64,000 nucleotides of DNA. Origin: Candidatus Gastranaerophilales bacterium (lineage in GTDB: Bacteria; Cyanobacteriota; Vampirovibrionia; Gastranaerophilales; Gastranaerophilaceae). Under the pieces are notes generated by a model, which was not told the DNA's origin, ran no database searches, and saw only the letters and a list, made by a program, of their open reading frames with translations. Shown here one piece after another: positions 17,904 through 27,698 of this stretch (the first letter of the stretch is position 1; the number at the start of each line of letters is the position of its first letter). A program made the position numbers and the translations under genes. The stretch spans positions 41,354-105,353 of the forward strand of contig CALUVM010000004.1 of assembly GCA_944324255.1 (NCBI GenBank). The letters run 5' to 3'.

Positions 17904-19679
17904 ATGGAAAAAAACAATGAAACTCTCGGAGTATTAAGACACTCCGCATCCCACATCATGGCTCAAGCCGTACAAAAGTTGTTCCCGAGTGCAAAGTTAG
18001 CAATAGGGCCGGCAACAGATACAGGTTTTTATTATGATTTTGACCTGACAGACGGGCATGCTTTCACCCACGACGATTTGGAAAAAATTGAAGAAGAGAT
18101 GAAAAATATCATCAAACAAAACCTGACATTTGAAAGATATGAAATTCCTGATGTGGATGCTCAAATTGCGGAATTTAAAGCAGAAGGTGAAATTTACAAA
18201 GCAGAACTTCTTGAAGAACACAGAAACGACAATCCGACACTTTATCTTACTAAAGACAAGGACGGAAATGTTTTGTTTAACGACCTTTGTGCGGGACCGC
18301 ATATTCCGAATACATCATATATTAAAGGAAACGCCATCAAGCTTTTGAAAGTTGCAGGAGCTTACTGGAGAGGAAACGAAAAAAACAAAATGCTTCAAAG
18401 AATCTATGCTACAGCATTTTGGAATAAAGAAGATTTGCAAGACTATTTGAACTTCCTTGAAGAAGCAGAAAAAAGAGATCACAGAAAACTCGGCACCCAG
18501 CTTGATTTATTCTCCGTCAGAGAAGAAATCGGAGCCGGACTTGTACTCTGGCACCCGAACCTTGCTGTCGTAAGAGAAGAAATCGAAAACTACTGGAGAA
18601 GCGAACACAGAAAAAGAGGTTATGTAATAGTTCACTCCCCGCAAATCGCAAAATCAAGACTCTGGGAGTTATCCGGACACATCGATCACTATAAAGAAAA
18701 TATGTTCTTTATCCAGAAAGAAGATGATTCTGATGACCAGTATATAGTAAAACCGATGAACTGTCCGTTCCATATTCTTATATATCAGGCAAACAGACAT
18801 TCATATCGTTCACTGCCTCTTAGAATGGCGGAATTGGGAACCGTTTACAGAAAAGAAAAATCAGGAGCACTTTCAGGTTTAACCCGTGTACAAGGTTTCA
18901 CACAGGATGATGCTCATATTTTCTGTACACCGGAACAACTGGTTGGTGAAATCAATGAAATCATCGACTTTGTAGCCGATACAATGAAAATATTCAATAT
19001 GTCTTTTGAAGTTGAACTCTCAACCCGTCCGGAAAGCTTTGTAGGCGAAATCGAAAACTGGAACAGAGCAGAAGCCGGTTTGAAAGAAGCTATGGACAGA
19101 CGTGGAATGAAATACGAAATCAATGAAGGTGACGGCGCTTTCTACGGACCTAAGATTGACTTTAAGGTAAAAGATGCGATCGGAAGAACATGGCAGTGTG
19201 CAACTATTCAGCTTGATTTTAATCTGCCTGAAAGATTCGGTATCAAGTATCAGGATAAAGACGGTTCAATGAAAACTCCTGTTATGCTTCATAGAGTTAT
19301 TTTCGGCTCAATGGAAAGATTCCACGGTATCTTAATCGAACACTATGCCGGAGCTTTCCCGACATGGCTTGCTCCTACACAGGTTGCAATTGTTCCGATT
19401 TCTAATGAAAAACATATTGACTTCGCCGAACAAGTCTACAAAAAAATGCGTGCAGCAGGTTTAAGAGTAAAACTTGATGACCGTTCCGAATCTATGAACT
19501 ATAAGATTCGTGAATCATTGCAGGATAAAAAGATTCCGTATGTATGCGTAGTCGGAGATAAGGAAATTGAATCTAATTCTGTTGCGGTTAGAAAACGCGG
19601 GGTGGGTCAGATTGGCACATTCTCTGTAGATGAATTTATTTCTAATATTGAAAAAGAAATAAAAGATAAAGCACAGTAA
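17904..19679 (+). CDS. thrS: Threonyl-tRNA synthetase, form lacking the TGS domain
   Basis: A class II synthetase that charges tRNA-Thr. The 591-residue protein begins directly at the editing domain (LRHSASHIMAQAVQKLFP, with the HxxxH and later C/H zinc-like set, LCAGPHIPNTSYI) and lacks the about 60-residue N-terminal TGS domain of the 640-residue form. Catalytic motifs are present: motif 2 region LPLRMAELGTVYRKEKSGALSG, MNCPFHILIYQ with the zinc cysteine, motif 3 HRVIFGSMERFHGILIEHYAG, and the anticodon domain with QVAIVPISNEK. GAAAGGATAA precedes the ATG and an in-frame TAA (17898-17900) rules out a longer start. A structured leader precedes it. Confidence 0.96.
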   Translation: MEKNNETLGVLRHSASHIMAQAVQKLFPSAKLAIGPATDTGFYYDFDLTDGHAFTHDDLEKIEEEMKNIIKQNLTFERYEIPDVDAQIAEFKAEGEIYKAELLEEHRNDNPTLYLTKDKDGNVLFNDLCAGPHIPNTSYIKGNAIKLLKVAGAYWRGNEKNKMLQRIYATAFWNKEDLQDYLNFLEEAEKRDHRKLGTQLDLFSVREEIGAGLVLWHPNLAVVREEIENYWRSEHRKRGYVIVHSPQIAKSRLWELSGHIDHYKENMFFIQKEDDSDDQYIVKPMNCPFHILIYQANRHSYRSLPLRMAELGTVYRKEKSGALSGLTRVQGFTQDDAHIFCTPEQLVGEINEIIDFVADTMKIFNMSFEVELSTRPESFVGEIENWNRAEAGLKEAMDRRGMKYEINEGDGAFYGPKIDFKVKDAIGRTWQCATIQLDFNLPERFGIKYQDKDGSMKTPVMLHRVIFGSMERFHGILIEHYAGAFPTWLAPTQVAIVPISNEKHIDFAEQVYKKMRAAGLRVKLDDRSESMNYKIRESLQDKKIPYVCVVGDKEIESNSVAVRKRGVGQIGTFSVDEFISNIEKEIKDKAQ

Positions 19680-19692
19680 GAATTATAAAATA

Positions 19693-19729
19693 AATCAGGG
19701 CGGAGCCATTAAACGGCTCCGCCCTGATT
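19693..19729. terminator. Bidirectional terminator between thrS and the SEC-C gene
   Basis: A perfect 15-bp stem (AATCAGGGCGGAGCC / GGCTCCGCCCTGATT) with loop ATTAAAC. T-rich on the plus side (CTTTATTT) and A/T-rich on the other, so it can serve both convergent genes. Confidence 0.85.
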
Positions 19730-19735
19730 CTTTAT

Positions 19736-20998
19736 TTATGCTTTTCCGCAGCAGTTTTTATACTTCTTCCCGCTGCCGCACGGACACGGATCATTCCTTC
19801 CGACTTTTATCGCCGGTGCTGATACCGGCTGCGGCTTTGGTGCCGCAATAATATCAAATACATTTGAAAAAGCTCCGGAACAGTATAAAACTGTTGCAGA
19901 AGAATAAATCCTATTATTTAAATATTCGGATTTATATTCCTTTATCAAATCATCATAAGTATAGGAAGTTCCCAAAACTTCATTTATTATATCCATAAAA
20001 TTAGATTTTTCATCTTTAACCCGTTTGAGGATACTATCCGGAATTGAATCATTGGACAGGAAGTATTCAATACAGTCTTTATAGTTTTCTACCGAATCTT
20101 TATTATCAAAGATTTTAGTAAATGTTTCATAAAAAGGTACGGCATAAAGCCCCTTATCTTTATCAAATATTACCGCAACATCATAGATTTCGCTATGTGA
20201 TGAAAATCCGCCAAGCGAGTTCTCCAAAAAGTTTGAATAATTATTATCAAGCTCTTTCACATGGAAAAATTTATAAGCTTCAATATTAGACATTTTGTCA
20301 GACAAATCAATCTCTTCTCCGTCGTTAAACGCTCCTATAATGTCATCTGCATGTTTATTTGTAGTAAGAATAATATCCTTGCCGAAAGTGTTAATAAACT
20401 TGTCATACATTTCGCTTATTGTAGACTTAATTTCTTCTTCTTTTTCGGGATTATCAAGATATAAAAGTTTAGGATTCTGAACAAGTTTCATAACCGCATA
20501 TCTCATAGCCTCTTCCTTCTGCGAATGTGAAAGAACGCTTGAAATTTCTATAATATAATACTCCCCTCTGAATTCAAAAATTCTTCCGACAATATATTGT
20601 CCTGCGTAAACTCCTCTAAAACTTGTCATCTTTGTCAGGGATAAAACAGTATATGTTTTTTCGTTAACCAGATTATAAAGTTCAAATCCATTCTTTAGTA
20701 TACGTTTGATTTCAAAAATAGAAGCCTGTGTTTTTAAAAGACATTCAGCAACTTCTTTATTTTTATATTTCCCCTCTTCAAGAAACATTTCAAGGACCGG
20801 CTTAGATTCTTTGCCGATATTTCTTTCAAAAATATATGGCAGAAAAACTTTCTCCATCTGGTTTAAAGAAATTTCTCTTGCGCCTATTGTTGCAAGATAT
20901 TCATTAAAATCTTCTTTTACTGTTTCATTTGATTGTGTGAAATCAAAAACTTCTTTTACAACGTCATTTATCTCATTAATTTTTTCTATGACTGTCAT
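19736..20998 (-). CDS. Unknown protein with C-terminal SEC-C zinc motif
   Basis: The 420-residue protein ends with [21 protein letters not shown], the SEC-C zinc-binding motif of SecA tails and many stand-alone proteins. The rest (residues 1-390) is helical, acidic and not recognised; it has no signal peptide or membrane segment. A start at 21028 is possible, but AAGGAGAGGGAT sits correctly before the ATG at 20998 ([12 protein letters not shown]). A short proline/alanine linker separates body and tail. SEC-C tails often bind ribosomes or SecB; applying that here is an inference. Confidence 0.65.
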   Translation of the reverse strand: MTVIEKINEINDVVKEVFDFTQSNETVKEDFNEYLATIGAREISLNQMEKVFLPYIFERNIGKESKPVLEMFLEEGKYKNKEVAECLLKTQASIFEIKRILKNGFELYNLVNEKTYTVLSLTKMTSFRGVYAGQYIVGRIFEFRGEYYIIEISSVLSHSQKEEAMRYAVMKLVQNPKLLYLDNPEKEEEIKSTISEMYDKFINTFGKDIILTTNKHADDIIGAFNDGEEIDLSDKMSNIEAYKFFHVKELDNNYSNFLENSLGGFSSHSEIYDVAVIFDKDKGLYAVPFYETFTKIFDNKDSVENYKDCIEYFLSNDSIPDSILKRVKDEKSNFMDIINEVLGTSYTYDDLIKEYKSEYLNNRIYSSATVLYCSGAFSNVFDIIAAPKPQPVSAPAIKVGRNDPCPCGSGKKYKNCCGKA

Positions 20999-21096
20999 AT
21001 CCCTCTCCTTGTTATGTTTCATATACAAGGATACCTTAAGTATAATTTTTTGACAATAATACTCTTAGTTAATAACTTCAAAAACGGAGTAAATAT

Positions 21097-21720
21097 TTAT
21101 TTTATAGTAACAGGCGGAGGCTGAATATAGAGAGGTTTTAACTCACCCCAGGAAGTACTTGCGCCGCTTTCAATTTTTTCATAAGCAATTTTAGCTAGAA
21201 TTTCCCCGAGTTCATACTCACCCTGCTGATATGAAACTATATCATCAGTAAACTGGCTGAATCTTTCAAAAAGACTGTTATCAGTAATAAGTCTTCTTCC
21301 TTGAATCATTTTATCAACTTCTTCAAGCTCAACAGCTCCTAATACCCCTTTATCATAAACATATGCCTTATTTTTTCTTGCATCCAGCGCAACAAGGTCA
21401 TCCCCGCCAAGAATACGGGATAAAATTTCTAATGAAGAAACGCCTACTGCTTTAATATCAAGCTGCTGGGCAAGCATTCTTGCAACTGTAACACATGCTC
21501 TTATACCGGTAAAACTTCCGGGGCCTATATCAGTAGCTACACATTCCAAATCTTGCGGAGTCATTACCGATTCTTTAAAAATTTTAACTATAGTCGAGAT
21601 TAAATAAGCAGAATGATAATTCTCCTCGGTTGACAGAATTATTCTGTTTTTAAATCCTTTCCCGTTGGATAATGTAACATAAGTTTTATCCAGACAGGTA
21701 TCAAAAGCCAGCATATTCAC
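21097..21720 (-). CDS. tsaB: tRNA threonylcarbamoyladenosine biosynthesis protein TsaB
   Basis: TsaB is the inactive TsaD paralogue that pairs with TsaD and TsaE to make t6A37 in ANN-decoding tRNAs. The start MLAFDTCLDKTYVTL and DIGPGSFTGIRACVTVARMLA (the GPGSFTGxR signature) are characteristic, and the length (207) is close to the usual 220. Its ATG overlaps the tsaE stop (ATGA). tsaD is not in the window. Confidence 0.94.
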   Translation of the reverse strand: MNMLAFDTCLDKTYVTLSNGKGFKNRIILSTEENYHSAYLISTIVKIFKESVMTPQDLECVATDIGPGSFTGIRACVTVARMLAQQLDIKAVGVSSLEILSRILGGDDLVALDARKNKAYVYDKGVLGAVELEEVDKMIQGRRLITDNSLFERFSQFTDDIVSYQQGEYELGEILAKIAYEKIESGASTSWGELKPLYIQPPPVTIK

Positions 21721-22190
21721 TTCTTTAATCCTTCTATTACATAATTATTTTTATCCCCGACGGTGCGGAACTCATAGATTCTTGAATCGTCATCATCGTA
21801 AGTTACATTTATTTCAATTCTTTCAAACGGCAGTTCTCCCTGCGAAAACTCTGCCCATTCAACAAAAGTAATTTTTTCTCCTTCTGAATATTCACGAAGT
21901 TCATCAGTAATCGTACTTATACCGACATGCTCAAGCCTGTATAAATCAAAGTGGTAGACCGGAATTGAAGCACTGTGGTATTCATTCAGAATAACAAAAC
22001 TCGGGCTTGTAATCTTTTCTTTAACCCCGAGAGCTTCCGCCGTCAGGCGTACAAAAGCAGTCTTTCCTGCTCCTATTTCACCGAAAAGGTTTACAAAACA
22101 ACCCCTCTCTTTAACAAGATTCGCAAATTTTTCGGCAAGTTTTTTTGTATCTTCCAATGTGTTGCATTTTTGTATAAATTTCTTTTCCAC
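21717..22190 (-). CDS. tsaE: tRNA threonylcarbamoyladenosine biosynthesis ATPase TsaE
   Basis: The 157-residue P-loop ATPase has LFGEIGAGKTAFVR (Walker A GxxGAGKT), the SPSFVILNEY switch and the HFDLYRLE segment, and FVEWAEF (Walker B-like WxE) of the TsaE/YjeE family. It drives turnover of the TsaBD complex in t6A formation. It overlaps the diguanylate cyclase stop upstream by one base and tsaB downstream, so the three are translated together. Confidence 0.94.
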   Translation of the reverse strand: MEKKFIQKCNTLEDTKKLAEKFANLVKERGCFVNLFGEIGAGKTAFVRLTAEALGVKEKITSPSFVILNEYHSASIPVYHFDLYRLEHVGISTITDELREYSEGEKITFVEWAEFSQGELPFERIEINVTYDDDDSRIYEFRTVGDKNNYVIEGLKK

Positions 22191-23605
22191 TATATTGTTA
22201 CCACCCTGTTTCTACCGCTTTTTTTTGCTTCATAAAGAGCTTTATCCGCCCTTTCAAAGAGTTCTTCTCCGGTTTCTTCCGGATTAAATTCGGCTATTCC
22301 CATACTTATTGTAACACTTATATCCTGTTTGTCAGCCTCTTCCTCGCCGACTGTAACAGGAGCAGCTTCAACCGCTTTCCTGAGTCTTTCCCCGACAACT
22401 TTTGCCTCTTCAAGATGAGTAAACGGAAGAAGTATAGCGAATTCTTCTCCGCCGTATCGTGACGGAATATCGGATTCTCTCAGCAAGTCTTTAATAATAC
22501 ACGCAGTCTTTCTCAAAACCTCATCACCCGCAGCATGACCGTACGTATCATTAACTTTTTTGAAGAAATCAATATCAATCATCATACCGCATAACGGTTT
22601 TTGCTGACGTTTTGCGGCTGCCACTTCCTGTTTAAGACGGGTTTCAAACTGACGTCTGTTGTTCAAGGAAGTCAGAGCATCAAGAGTTGCATATTGCAGA
22701 ATTTTTGAATAATTATTTGCTCTGTTAATAGTAACGGCAGACTGTCTTGTCAACTGTTCAAGATAATCAATATCACGTTTAGAAAGTTTCTCAATCATAC
22801 TTCTTGCAACTATACATCCCGTAATTTCTCCGTCGGTCAGAAGCGGAAATGCACCTATTTTATCATCATTGGTTAAAATATATCCGTAACTTGAATCAAG
22901 ATGTTTTAAAGCTTCAAATATTCTTTCATCATTACAAGCTTTTGGCCAGATTAATTTAAATTCGCCTTCTTGTTTTAAAAATACATAAATCAAATGGTCA
23001 GATATAAATCTGTCAAGCATTTCTCCGATTAGAGGAACTATATAGTTAAGCTCATACTGGGTTTCTATAATTTTTGCAATATTCTTCATTGCATCATGGA
23101 ATTCCACATTCACCTGAGATTGTTCATTCAAAACAATATTTTGAAGTTTTAAAGAAATCTGTGCTCCGAAAATTTTCATCAGGAATAAAAATTCCATATC
23201 TATAGATGTATTTTCTTCAAAATCAATCTCAATTATTCCGAAACACATTCCGCCCTTAACTATAGGCATATAAAGAGAGTTTATTCTGAAACTGATTTCA
23301 CCGATTGTTTGCGGAAGTTTGTAGGCTTTATTATTTATAACAAAGTCGTTTCCATGAATTGTATTATAAGCATTGTATGCGGAAATTTTCTCTTCCTGCG
23401 GCAGATTTTCATCAATTATACTCCAGTTTTTGGAATAATTTCTCAAAGTCGAGCTGTTCGGGTCAAAAACATAGATATTTAAATCCTTAAGAGTAATATA
23501 ACTTTCTAGAACGACTTTAAGTTCCTTAACAAGTTCGGAAGAATCAAGTTCTCTGGTCAAAATATCCGCTGTTTTAGCTAAAAAATGCAGTTTGTTATTA
23601 TCCAT
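22190..23605 (-). CDS. GAF-type sensor diguanylate cyclase (GGDEF)
   Basis: The C-terminal about 170 residues of this 471-residue protein form a GGDEF domain: LDALTSLNNRRQFETRL, GMMIDIDFFKKVNDTYGHAAGDEVL, and the active site RYGGEEF near residue 385. An inhibitory I-site RESD lies exactly five residues before GGEEF, so product inhibition is expected. The N-terminal 280 residues look like two GAF-like domains (DLNIYVFDPNSSTLRNY; then LNYIVPLIGEMLDRF...VFLKQEGEF), with no membrane segment, so it is probably a cytosolic sensor that makes cyclic di-GMP. No EAL or PilZ partner is in the window. It overlaps the TPR gene by one base. Confidence 0.92.
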   Translation of the reverse strand: MDNNKLHFLAKTADILTRELDSSELVKELKVVLESYITLKDLNIYVFDPNSSTLRNYSKNWSIIDENLPQEEKISAYNAYNTIHGNDFVINNKAYKLPQTIGEISFRINSLYMPIVKGGMCFGIIEIDFEENTSIDMEFLFLMKIFGAQISLKLQNIVLNEQSQVNVEFHDAMKNIAKIIETQYELNYIVPLIGEMLDRFISDHLIYVFLKQEGEFKLIWPKACNDERIFEALKHLDSSYGYILTNDDKIGAFPLLTDGEITGCIVARSMIEKLSKRDIDYLEQLTRQSAVTINRANNYSKILQYATLDALTSLNNRRQFETRLKQEVAAAKRQQKPLCGMMIDIDFFKKVNDTYGHAAGDEVLRKTACIIKDLLRESDIPSRYGGEEFAILLPFTHLEEAKVVGERLRKAVEAAPVTVGEEEADKQDISVTISMGIAEFNPEETGEELFERADKALYEAKKSGRNRVVTI

Positions 23606-24669
23606 CAGTATTCTTCTTCCTCATTAAAAAACGCAAACCCCGCACAGGTTTTAAAATTTTTATACATAACTTTATCAAACTCTTCATCAGGAACTATTCT
23701 GCCGTTAACGTAGGTATAGCTCATACTTCCGGCAGGTTCATCCGTGAGTTTTTGAGTATAATATTCGTCACTCGTAATTAATCTTCGTGTAACCTCATTT
23801 AAGAGATTAAAAATATACGCAGTCTGCAAATCGGAAGAATTAGGGGTTTCGGTAATCAAAAGAGCAGCCTTCTGAAGTTCTGATATAGCTTCTCTCGGAC
23901 GGTTTAATTCTCTTAAGAGAATCGCAAGATTATAATGGCTTTCAAACCTCATAGGCGCAAGGTCAATCGCTTTACAATAATCCAAACCCGCCTCTCTGAA
24001 TTCTCCTCTAAGATGATGCGCAACCGCCCTGTTATAAAAAACATCCGGATTTTTCTTTAAAATCTTAGCCGCTCTGTTATAAGCTTTGATTGCTTCGCCT
24101 AAATATTTATATGCAAGATACTGCTTTTCATACGGAAGATAAAGCGCCTTTCTTCTAAATGCTACCCCTTTATTGAAATATGCAAGCCCTCTGTTTGTGT
24201 TCACACTCTTTACATTACTGTATACAAACGGAATCCAGAGTTTAAAAAGTTTGATTCGAGGGATTTCATCAAATTGAACAATTGCATCATCAAAGAATCC
24301 TAAATCTTCGGAATAAACAATACCGAGATTCATTCTTGCCAGAACAAAGCGGGGGTTAGCTTCAATAGCGTGCTCATAAGCATCAACCGCCGAATAATAA
24401 TCTTCATGTACGGTATAAATATTTCCTAAGTTAAACCATGCTTCATAATGCCCCGGATAAAGCTCAAGCCCCTTTAAATAATAGTCAAGGGTTTTGCCCA
24501 TATTATCAGCAGCATAAGCCTTATCACCTTTATAGATATAATACGTACCTTTTGCATGCCTGTACTGTTCTTTTAGCCAGTCTTGCCCGAAATATGCAAG
24601 AGCAGCAAGAACTGCCAGAAAAATTATAAATGTAACCTTTGAAAATAATTTTCTGAAGAAACGTTTCAT
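23605..24669 (-). CDS. Membrane-anchored TPR protein
   Basis: Residues 10-28 are a single hydrophobic anchor (FSKVTFIIFLAVLAALAYFG) with basic residues before it, so the body faces outside the cytoplasm. At least five tetratricopeptide repeats follow between residues 40 and 290, for example YPGHYEAWFNLGNIYTVHED and NPRFVLARMNLGIVYSEDLG. TPR arrays bind other proteins; the partner is unknown. It is directly upstream of, and one base overlapping, the diguanylate cyclase, which hints at a shared signalling or envelope role. Confidence 0.85.
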   Translation of the reverse strand: MKRFFRKLFSKVTFIIFLAVLAALAYFGQDWLKEQYRHAKGTYYIYKGDKAYAADNMGKTLDYYLKGLELYPGHYEAWFNLGNIYTVHEDYYSAVDAYEHAIEANPRFVLARMNLGIVYSEDLGFFDDAIVQFDEIPRIKLFKLWIPFVYSNVKSVNTNRGLAYFNKGVAFRRKALYLPYEKQYLAYKYLGEAIKAYNRAAKILKKNPDVFYNRAVAHHLRGEFREAGLDYCKAIDLAPMRFESHYNLAILLRELNRPREAISELQKAALLITETPNSSDLQTAYIFNLLNEVTRRLITSDEYYTQKLTDEPAGSMSYTYVNGRIVPDEEFDKVMYKNFKTCAGFAFFNEEEEY

Positions 24670-24721
24670 AGGTTAAATTATACCCTAAATTTAAAATCTT
24701 GGCTATCTGTAAGGAAAAGCG

Positions 24722-25516
24722 TTACAGTATTTCCCATTTGCGACGCAGGCGGGGAATAACATTTTTCTGTTTTAAATCCATAATTGCAAAGTCCAGATTT
24801 TCTTTTAGTCTTATAGTAGAATTTCCCTTTTTAAAAGCTATTCCGTAAGGTTCTCTGGAATATCTCTTAGGGAGCAGCTTAACAGACTTATCATCATAAG
24901 CAAAACGGTTCAAAATAGTATCATCTGATGTTATAGCATTAATTTGTCCCTTTTTTAAGGCATTATACGCATCAGTATATTTTCGGAAACCTATAACGTT
25001 CGCAGTCGGAACAAAACTCTTCATATTATATTCTGCTGTTGTACCAAAAATCACTCCCACAGATTGGTTTGCTAAATCCGAAAGCGATTTTATTCTGCTG
25101 TCAGCACGAACAAGAATAGCCTGTCCGGCATAGTCATACGGGGCAGAAAAGCTCACAACTTCCTGTCTTTGCGGTGTAATTGTTACAGTTGAAATTACAA
25201 TATCTACTTCTCCTGTAGAAGCTTTAATAAGTCTTGTTGCAGGAGTAACAGGAATAAATTCTACTCTTTCCGGACTTTTCACAATATATTGTGCAATATA
25301 TCGTGCCAAATCAACATCATATCCGGCTTCACGCCCGTTCCGGTCAATAAAGCCAAAAGGTTTGGAATCAAGATTAATCCCGACCCGAAGAGTGCCACGG
25401 TTAACAATTTCCCGTAAAAGATCTTCTTCTGCAAACTCATCTTTTGAAAAAAATGCTATATAAATAGCCGCAGCTGCAATTATTATCAGAACAAAGAGAA
25501 CTCCGAGTTTTTTCAT
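24722..25516 (-). CDS. Amino-acid-type ABC transporter substrate-binding protein
   Basis: The 264-residue protein has an N-terminal hydrophobic segment (signal anchor or signal peptide, no lipobox cysteine), then a bacterial extracellular solute-binding family 3 fold: RGTLRVGINLDSKPFGFIDRNGREAGYDVDLARYIA, VDIVISTVTITPQRQEVVSFS, and LADLANQSVGVIFGTTAE-like segments. The family binds polar amino acids outside the membrane. No permease or ATPase gene is adjacent. It overlaps thyX by one base on the upstream side. Confidence 0.88.
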   Translation of the reverse strand: MKKLGVLFVLIIIAAAAIYIAFFSKDEFAEEDLLREIVNRGTLRVGINLDSKPFGFIDRNGREAGYDVDLARYIAQYIVKSPERVEFIPVTPATRLIKASTGEVDIVISTVTITPQRQEVVSFSAPYDYAGQAILVRADSRIKSLSDLANQSVGVIFGTTAEYNMKSFVPTANVIGFRKYTDAYNALKKGQINAITSDDTILNRFAYDDKSVKLLPKRYSREPYGIAFKKGNSTIRLKENLDFAIMDLKQKNVIPRLRRKWEIL

Positions 25517-26226
25517 TATACTCCCTGTTTTTCTCTTGTAGGCATTCTGCCGCAGGATTTATCCTCATCACAATAGCCAAGACGTTCACATTTCGGAACA
25601 AGGTAAGGTTTGAGCCAAGGCTCTTCCGCAACTAGCGCATCACACATCATCTTAATCATTGTTCTGATTTCATATTGTGCTCTTGTACAGAGTCTTAGAT
25701 TCGCAAGATGAATCATTTCCCTAAGATTCAAACTTGCTACAATTGATGTTGCTGCAGCATTCGGAAGAACGGATCTTGCATCTTCTGCCGGAATACCCGC
25801 TTCTGTAAATTCGCAATACAGTTTAGAAATTTGCCCCATAAAATCAAGGAATTTTTCCTTAAGTTCAGGGTTTCTTTCTATTGTAGGCGGAATAATAAAA
25901 TCAAACTGCCCTTTTTCTTTTACATATCTTTGCGATTTTTGAGAAAAAGACATGTGTCTGTGTCTTACAAGCTGGTGGGTGCAGGCTCTTGAAACATTAG
26001 AAATCGCAAAAGTTACCTGAATATGTTCAATAGTAGAATAATGTCCTGATGAAATAACACGCTCAATAAGTTTAAGCATTTTTTCTTCATCATCGGTACT
26101 GTTATAAATATTAATCGGAATATCCGCACTATAACAGGTTCTGCACGCCGTATATATAGTCTTAATCATATTTTCCGGTTTGGAAATTAAATTCACAACC
26201 GGCTTATTATTTCCGTCCATTCTCAC
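25516..26226 (-). CDS. thyX: FAD-dependent thymidylate synthase ThyX
   Basis: ThyX methylates dUMP to dTMP with a flavin and methylene-tetrahydrofolate. The diagnostic RHRxxSxxxxxR motif is present as RHRHMSFSQKSQR, together with SSGHYSTIEHIQVTF and LNLREMIHLANLRLC-type flavin contacts. The length (236) is normal. The C-terminal CERLGYCDEDKSCGR is cysteine-rich, as in several ThyX proteins. The second ATG (MDGNNKP, two codons in) is an alternative start. It works with the dCMP-type deaminase at 17300 and folC at 32818. Confidence 0.96.
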   Translation of the reverse strand: MRMDGNNKPVVNLISKPENMIKTIYTACRTCYSADIPINIYNSTDDEEKMLKLIERVISSGHYSTIEHIQVTFAISNVSRACTHQLVRHRHMSFSQKSQRYVKEKGQFDFIIPPTIERNPELKEKFLDFMGQISKLYCEFTEAGIPAEDARSVLPNAAATSIVASLNLREMIHLANLRLCTRAQYEIRTMIKMMCDALVAEEPWLKPYLVPKCERLGYCDEDKSCGRMPTREKQGV

Positions 26227-26257
26227 TCTCTCCCTAATATTTTAAATTAAATCTCTT

Positions 26258-26587
26258 TTATACAGATGTTGTTGAAAAAGTCGCAGCTTCTTCATACGGA
26301 TTCTGTGACCCGTTTTCCTGTGCAATATTATAAGCTGTTTCAAACATTTTGTCTGAATTTTCGGCAATCTGAGGATTTTCAAGCAAAGCTTTTAAATCAC
26401 TGTTAATATTATCAGCCCCTTTAAACAACATAGTACGACCGAGAGCTTCCGCCTGCATATTGGAAAAATCAGTAAGCTGTTGTTTTGATGATTCAACCGG
26501 CTCGGTTTGCGGCTCCGCATTCTGTTTGGAAATACCGTTGTAATTAATCTGATTCACACCAATTTTTGGACCATTAACTTCACTCAT
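26258..26587 (-). CDS. Hypothetical protein, 109 aa
   Basis: A small hydrophilic, glutamine- and asparagine-rich protein (MSEVNGPKIGVNQINYNGIS...) with no signal peptide or known motif; the middle, ALGRTMLFKGADNINSDLKALLENPQI, looks helical. It begins the minus-strand unit that continues with thyX. AGGTAATGC precedes the ATG. The N-terminus, rich in isolated I-N-x-N patterns, suggests an unstructured head. Confidence 0.6.
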   Translation of the reverse strand: MSEVNGPKIGVNQINYNGISKQNAEPQTEPVESSKQQLTDFSNMQAEALGRTMLFKGADNINSDLKALLENPQIAENSDKMFETAYNIAQENGSQNPYEEAATFSTTSV

Positions 26588-26617
26588 GCATTACCTCGCT
26601 TTATATATTCTTTTTTG

Positions 26618-26644
26618 ATTATATCATATCTCGTGTTTTATCAA
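26618..26644 (-). promoter_or_regulatory. Promoter of the 26587-21097 operon
   Basis: On the minus strand: TTGATA, a 15-bp spacer and an extended -10 box TGATATAAT. It lies about 30 bp before the first gene. Confidence 0.5.
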
Positions 26645-26753
26645 CCATCCATTTGTTCTAAAACGTATAATAAAATTTTTTTGCTAGTAAATGCAAAAAA
26701 ATTTACATTTTTTTACTTTATAAGAATGCGGGAAAAAATAAGAATACTCGGTT

Positions 26754-27671
26754 TTAATGCTTTATAGTAAATTTAATTCCTAAAAAATTAAATATATAAC
26801 AAGAATCTGTATCTCTAAATCTTAATACGGGAATAAAACTAAATAAATACCAGGTATTTATATTTTTATATTCTTTCAATTTCAAAACCTGCAAGCCTAA
26901 AAAATATATAATTTTTCTTGTAACATTTGATTCTTTTTTAGAAAGCGGTAAGTTATTTTCCTTGAAAAATTGAACAATATATTTCTTGGCATTATAAGAA
27001 TCCTGTTGTTTTTTGGCATTTGGAATCGTTCTTACAATAGAATTTTTATTCACTCGGTAATAATAAATACAATCAGAAACTGTAATAAGTTTTGGACTCT
27101 TTTTTAATGCTTTCGGCAGCCAGAGCACATCTTCAAAAAATACCCCTTCTTTAAATCTCAAATCTTTTATAATTTCTTTTTTATACATTTTCCCGCATAC
27201 ATAACAGCAGTTCGGAACATCACAAATCTTAATTTTATCTTCCAAATCAGAATATACTTTATTTTCTAAGTAATGCAGCCTGTATTTATCTTTTTTCCCG
27301 TATGCTCTTAAAACAGAACAAACAGAAATATCACAACCTTCCTTAATAAGAGCGTTGTATAATTTTTCAATATAATCAGGACTTACCCAGTCATCAGAAT
27401 CAACAAAAATAATATATTCACCCGAAGAAATCTCAAAACCTTTATTTCTTGAAGCGGAAACACCGGAGTTTACTTGTTCAAAATACTTTATCCGATTATC
27501 TCCGGCAGCATAATCAAGGATTATATCCTTGCTCCCGTCGGTTGAACCGTCATTAACAATAATAATTTCTATATTTTTAAAAGTTTGCTTCTGCAAACTA
27601 TTCAAGCAATCTGACAAATATTCTTTACAATTATATACTGGGATTATAACTGAAACTTCCGGATTATTCAT
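26754..27671 (-). CDS. Family 2 glycosyltransferase
   Basis: The GT-A domain begins at once: VSVIIPVYNCKEYLSDCLNSL, then IIIVNDGSTDGSKDI (nucleotide-binding DGSTDGS) and IIFVDSDDWVSPDYI (metal-binding DSDD). Residues 190-305 are a basic C-terminal region typical of cell-surface glycan transferases. AGGAG lies 7 bases before the ATG at 27671 (MNNPEVSVII), which is preferred over the longer frame. The sugar and acceptor are unknown. A small AbrB-like gene precedes it by 27 bp in the same direction. Confidence 0.92.
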   Translation of the reverse strand: MNNPEVSVIIPVYNCKEYLSDCLNSLQKQTFKNIEIIIVNDGSTDGSKDIILDYAAGDNRIKYFEQVNSGVSASRNKGFEISSGEYIIFVDSDDWVSPDYIEKLYNALIKEGCDISVCSVLRAYGKKDKYRLHYLENKVYSDLEDKIKICDVPNCCYVCGKMYKKEIIKDLRFKEGVFFEDVLWLPKALKKSPKLITVSDCIYYYRVNKNSIVRTIPNAKKQQDSYNAKKYIVQFFKENNLPLSKKESNVTRKIIYFLGLQVLKLKEYKNINTWYLFSFIPVLRFRDTDSCYIFNFLGIKFTIKH

Positions 27672-27698
27672 ACAAACTCCTAACAAAAACCCTTTGAA

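Noticed and set aside
25279..25294. A fourth copy of the XRE-linked dyad (TCACAATATATTGTGC)
   Set aside because: It lies inside the binding-protein coding sequence, and the neighbouring bases are explained by codons for RYIAQYIV; one match in AT-rich coding DNA can be chance.
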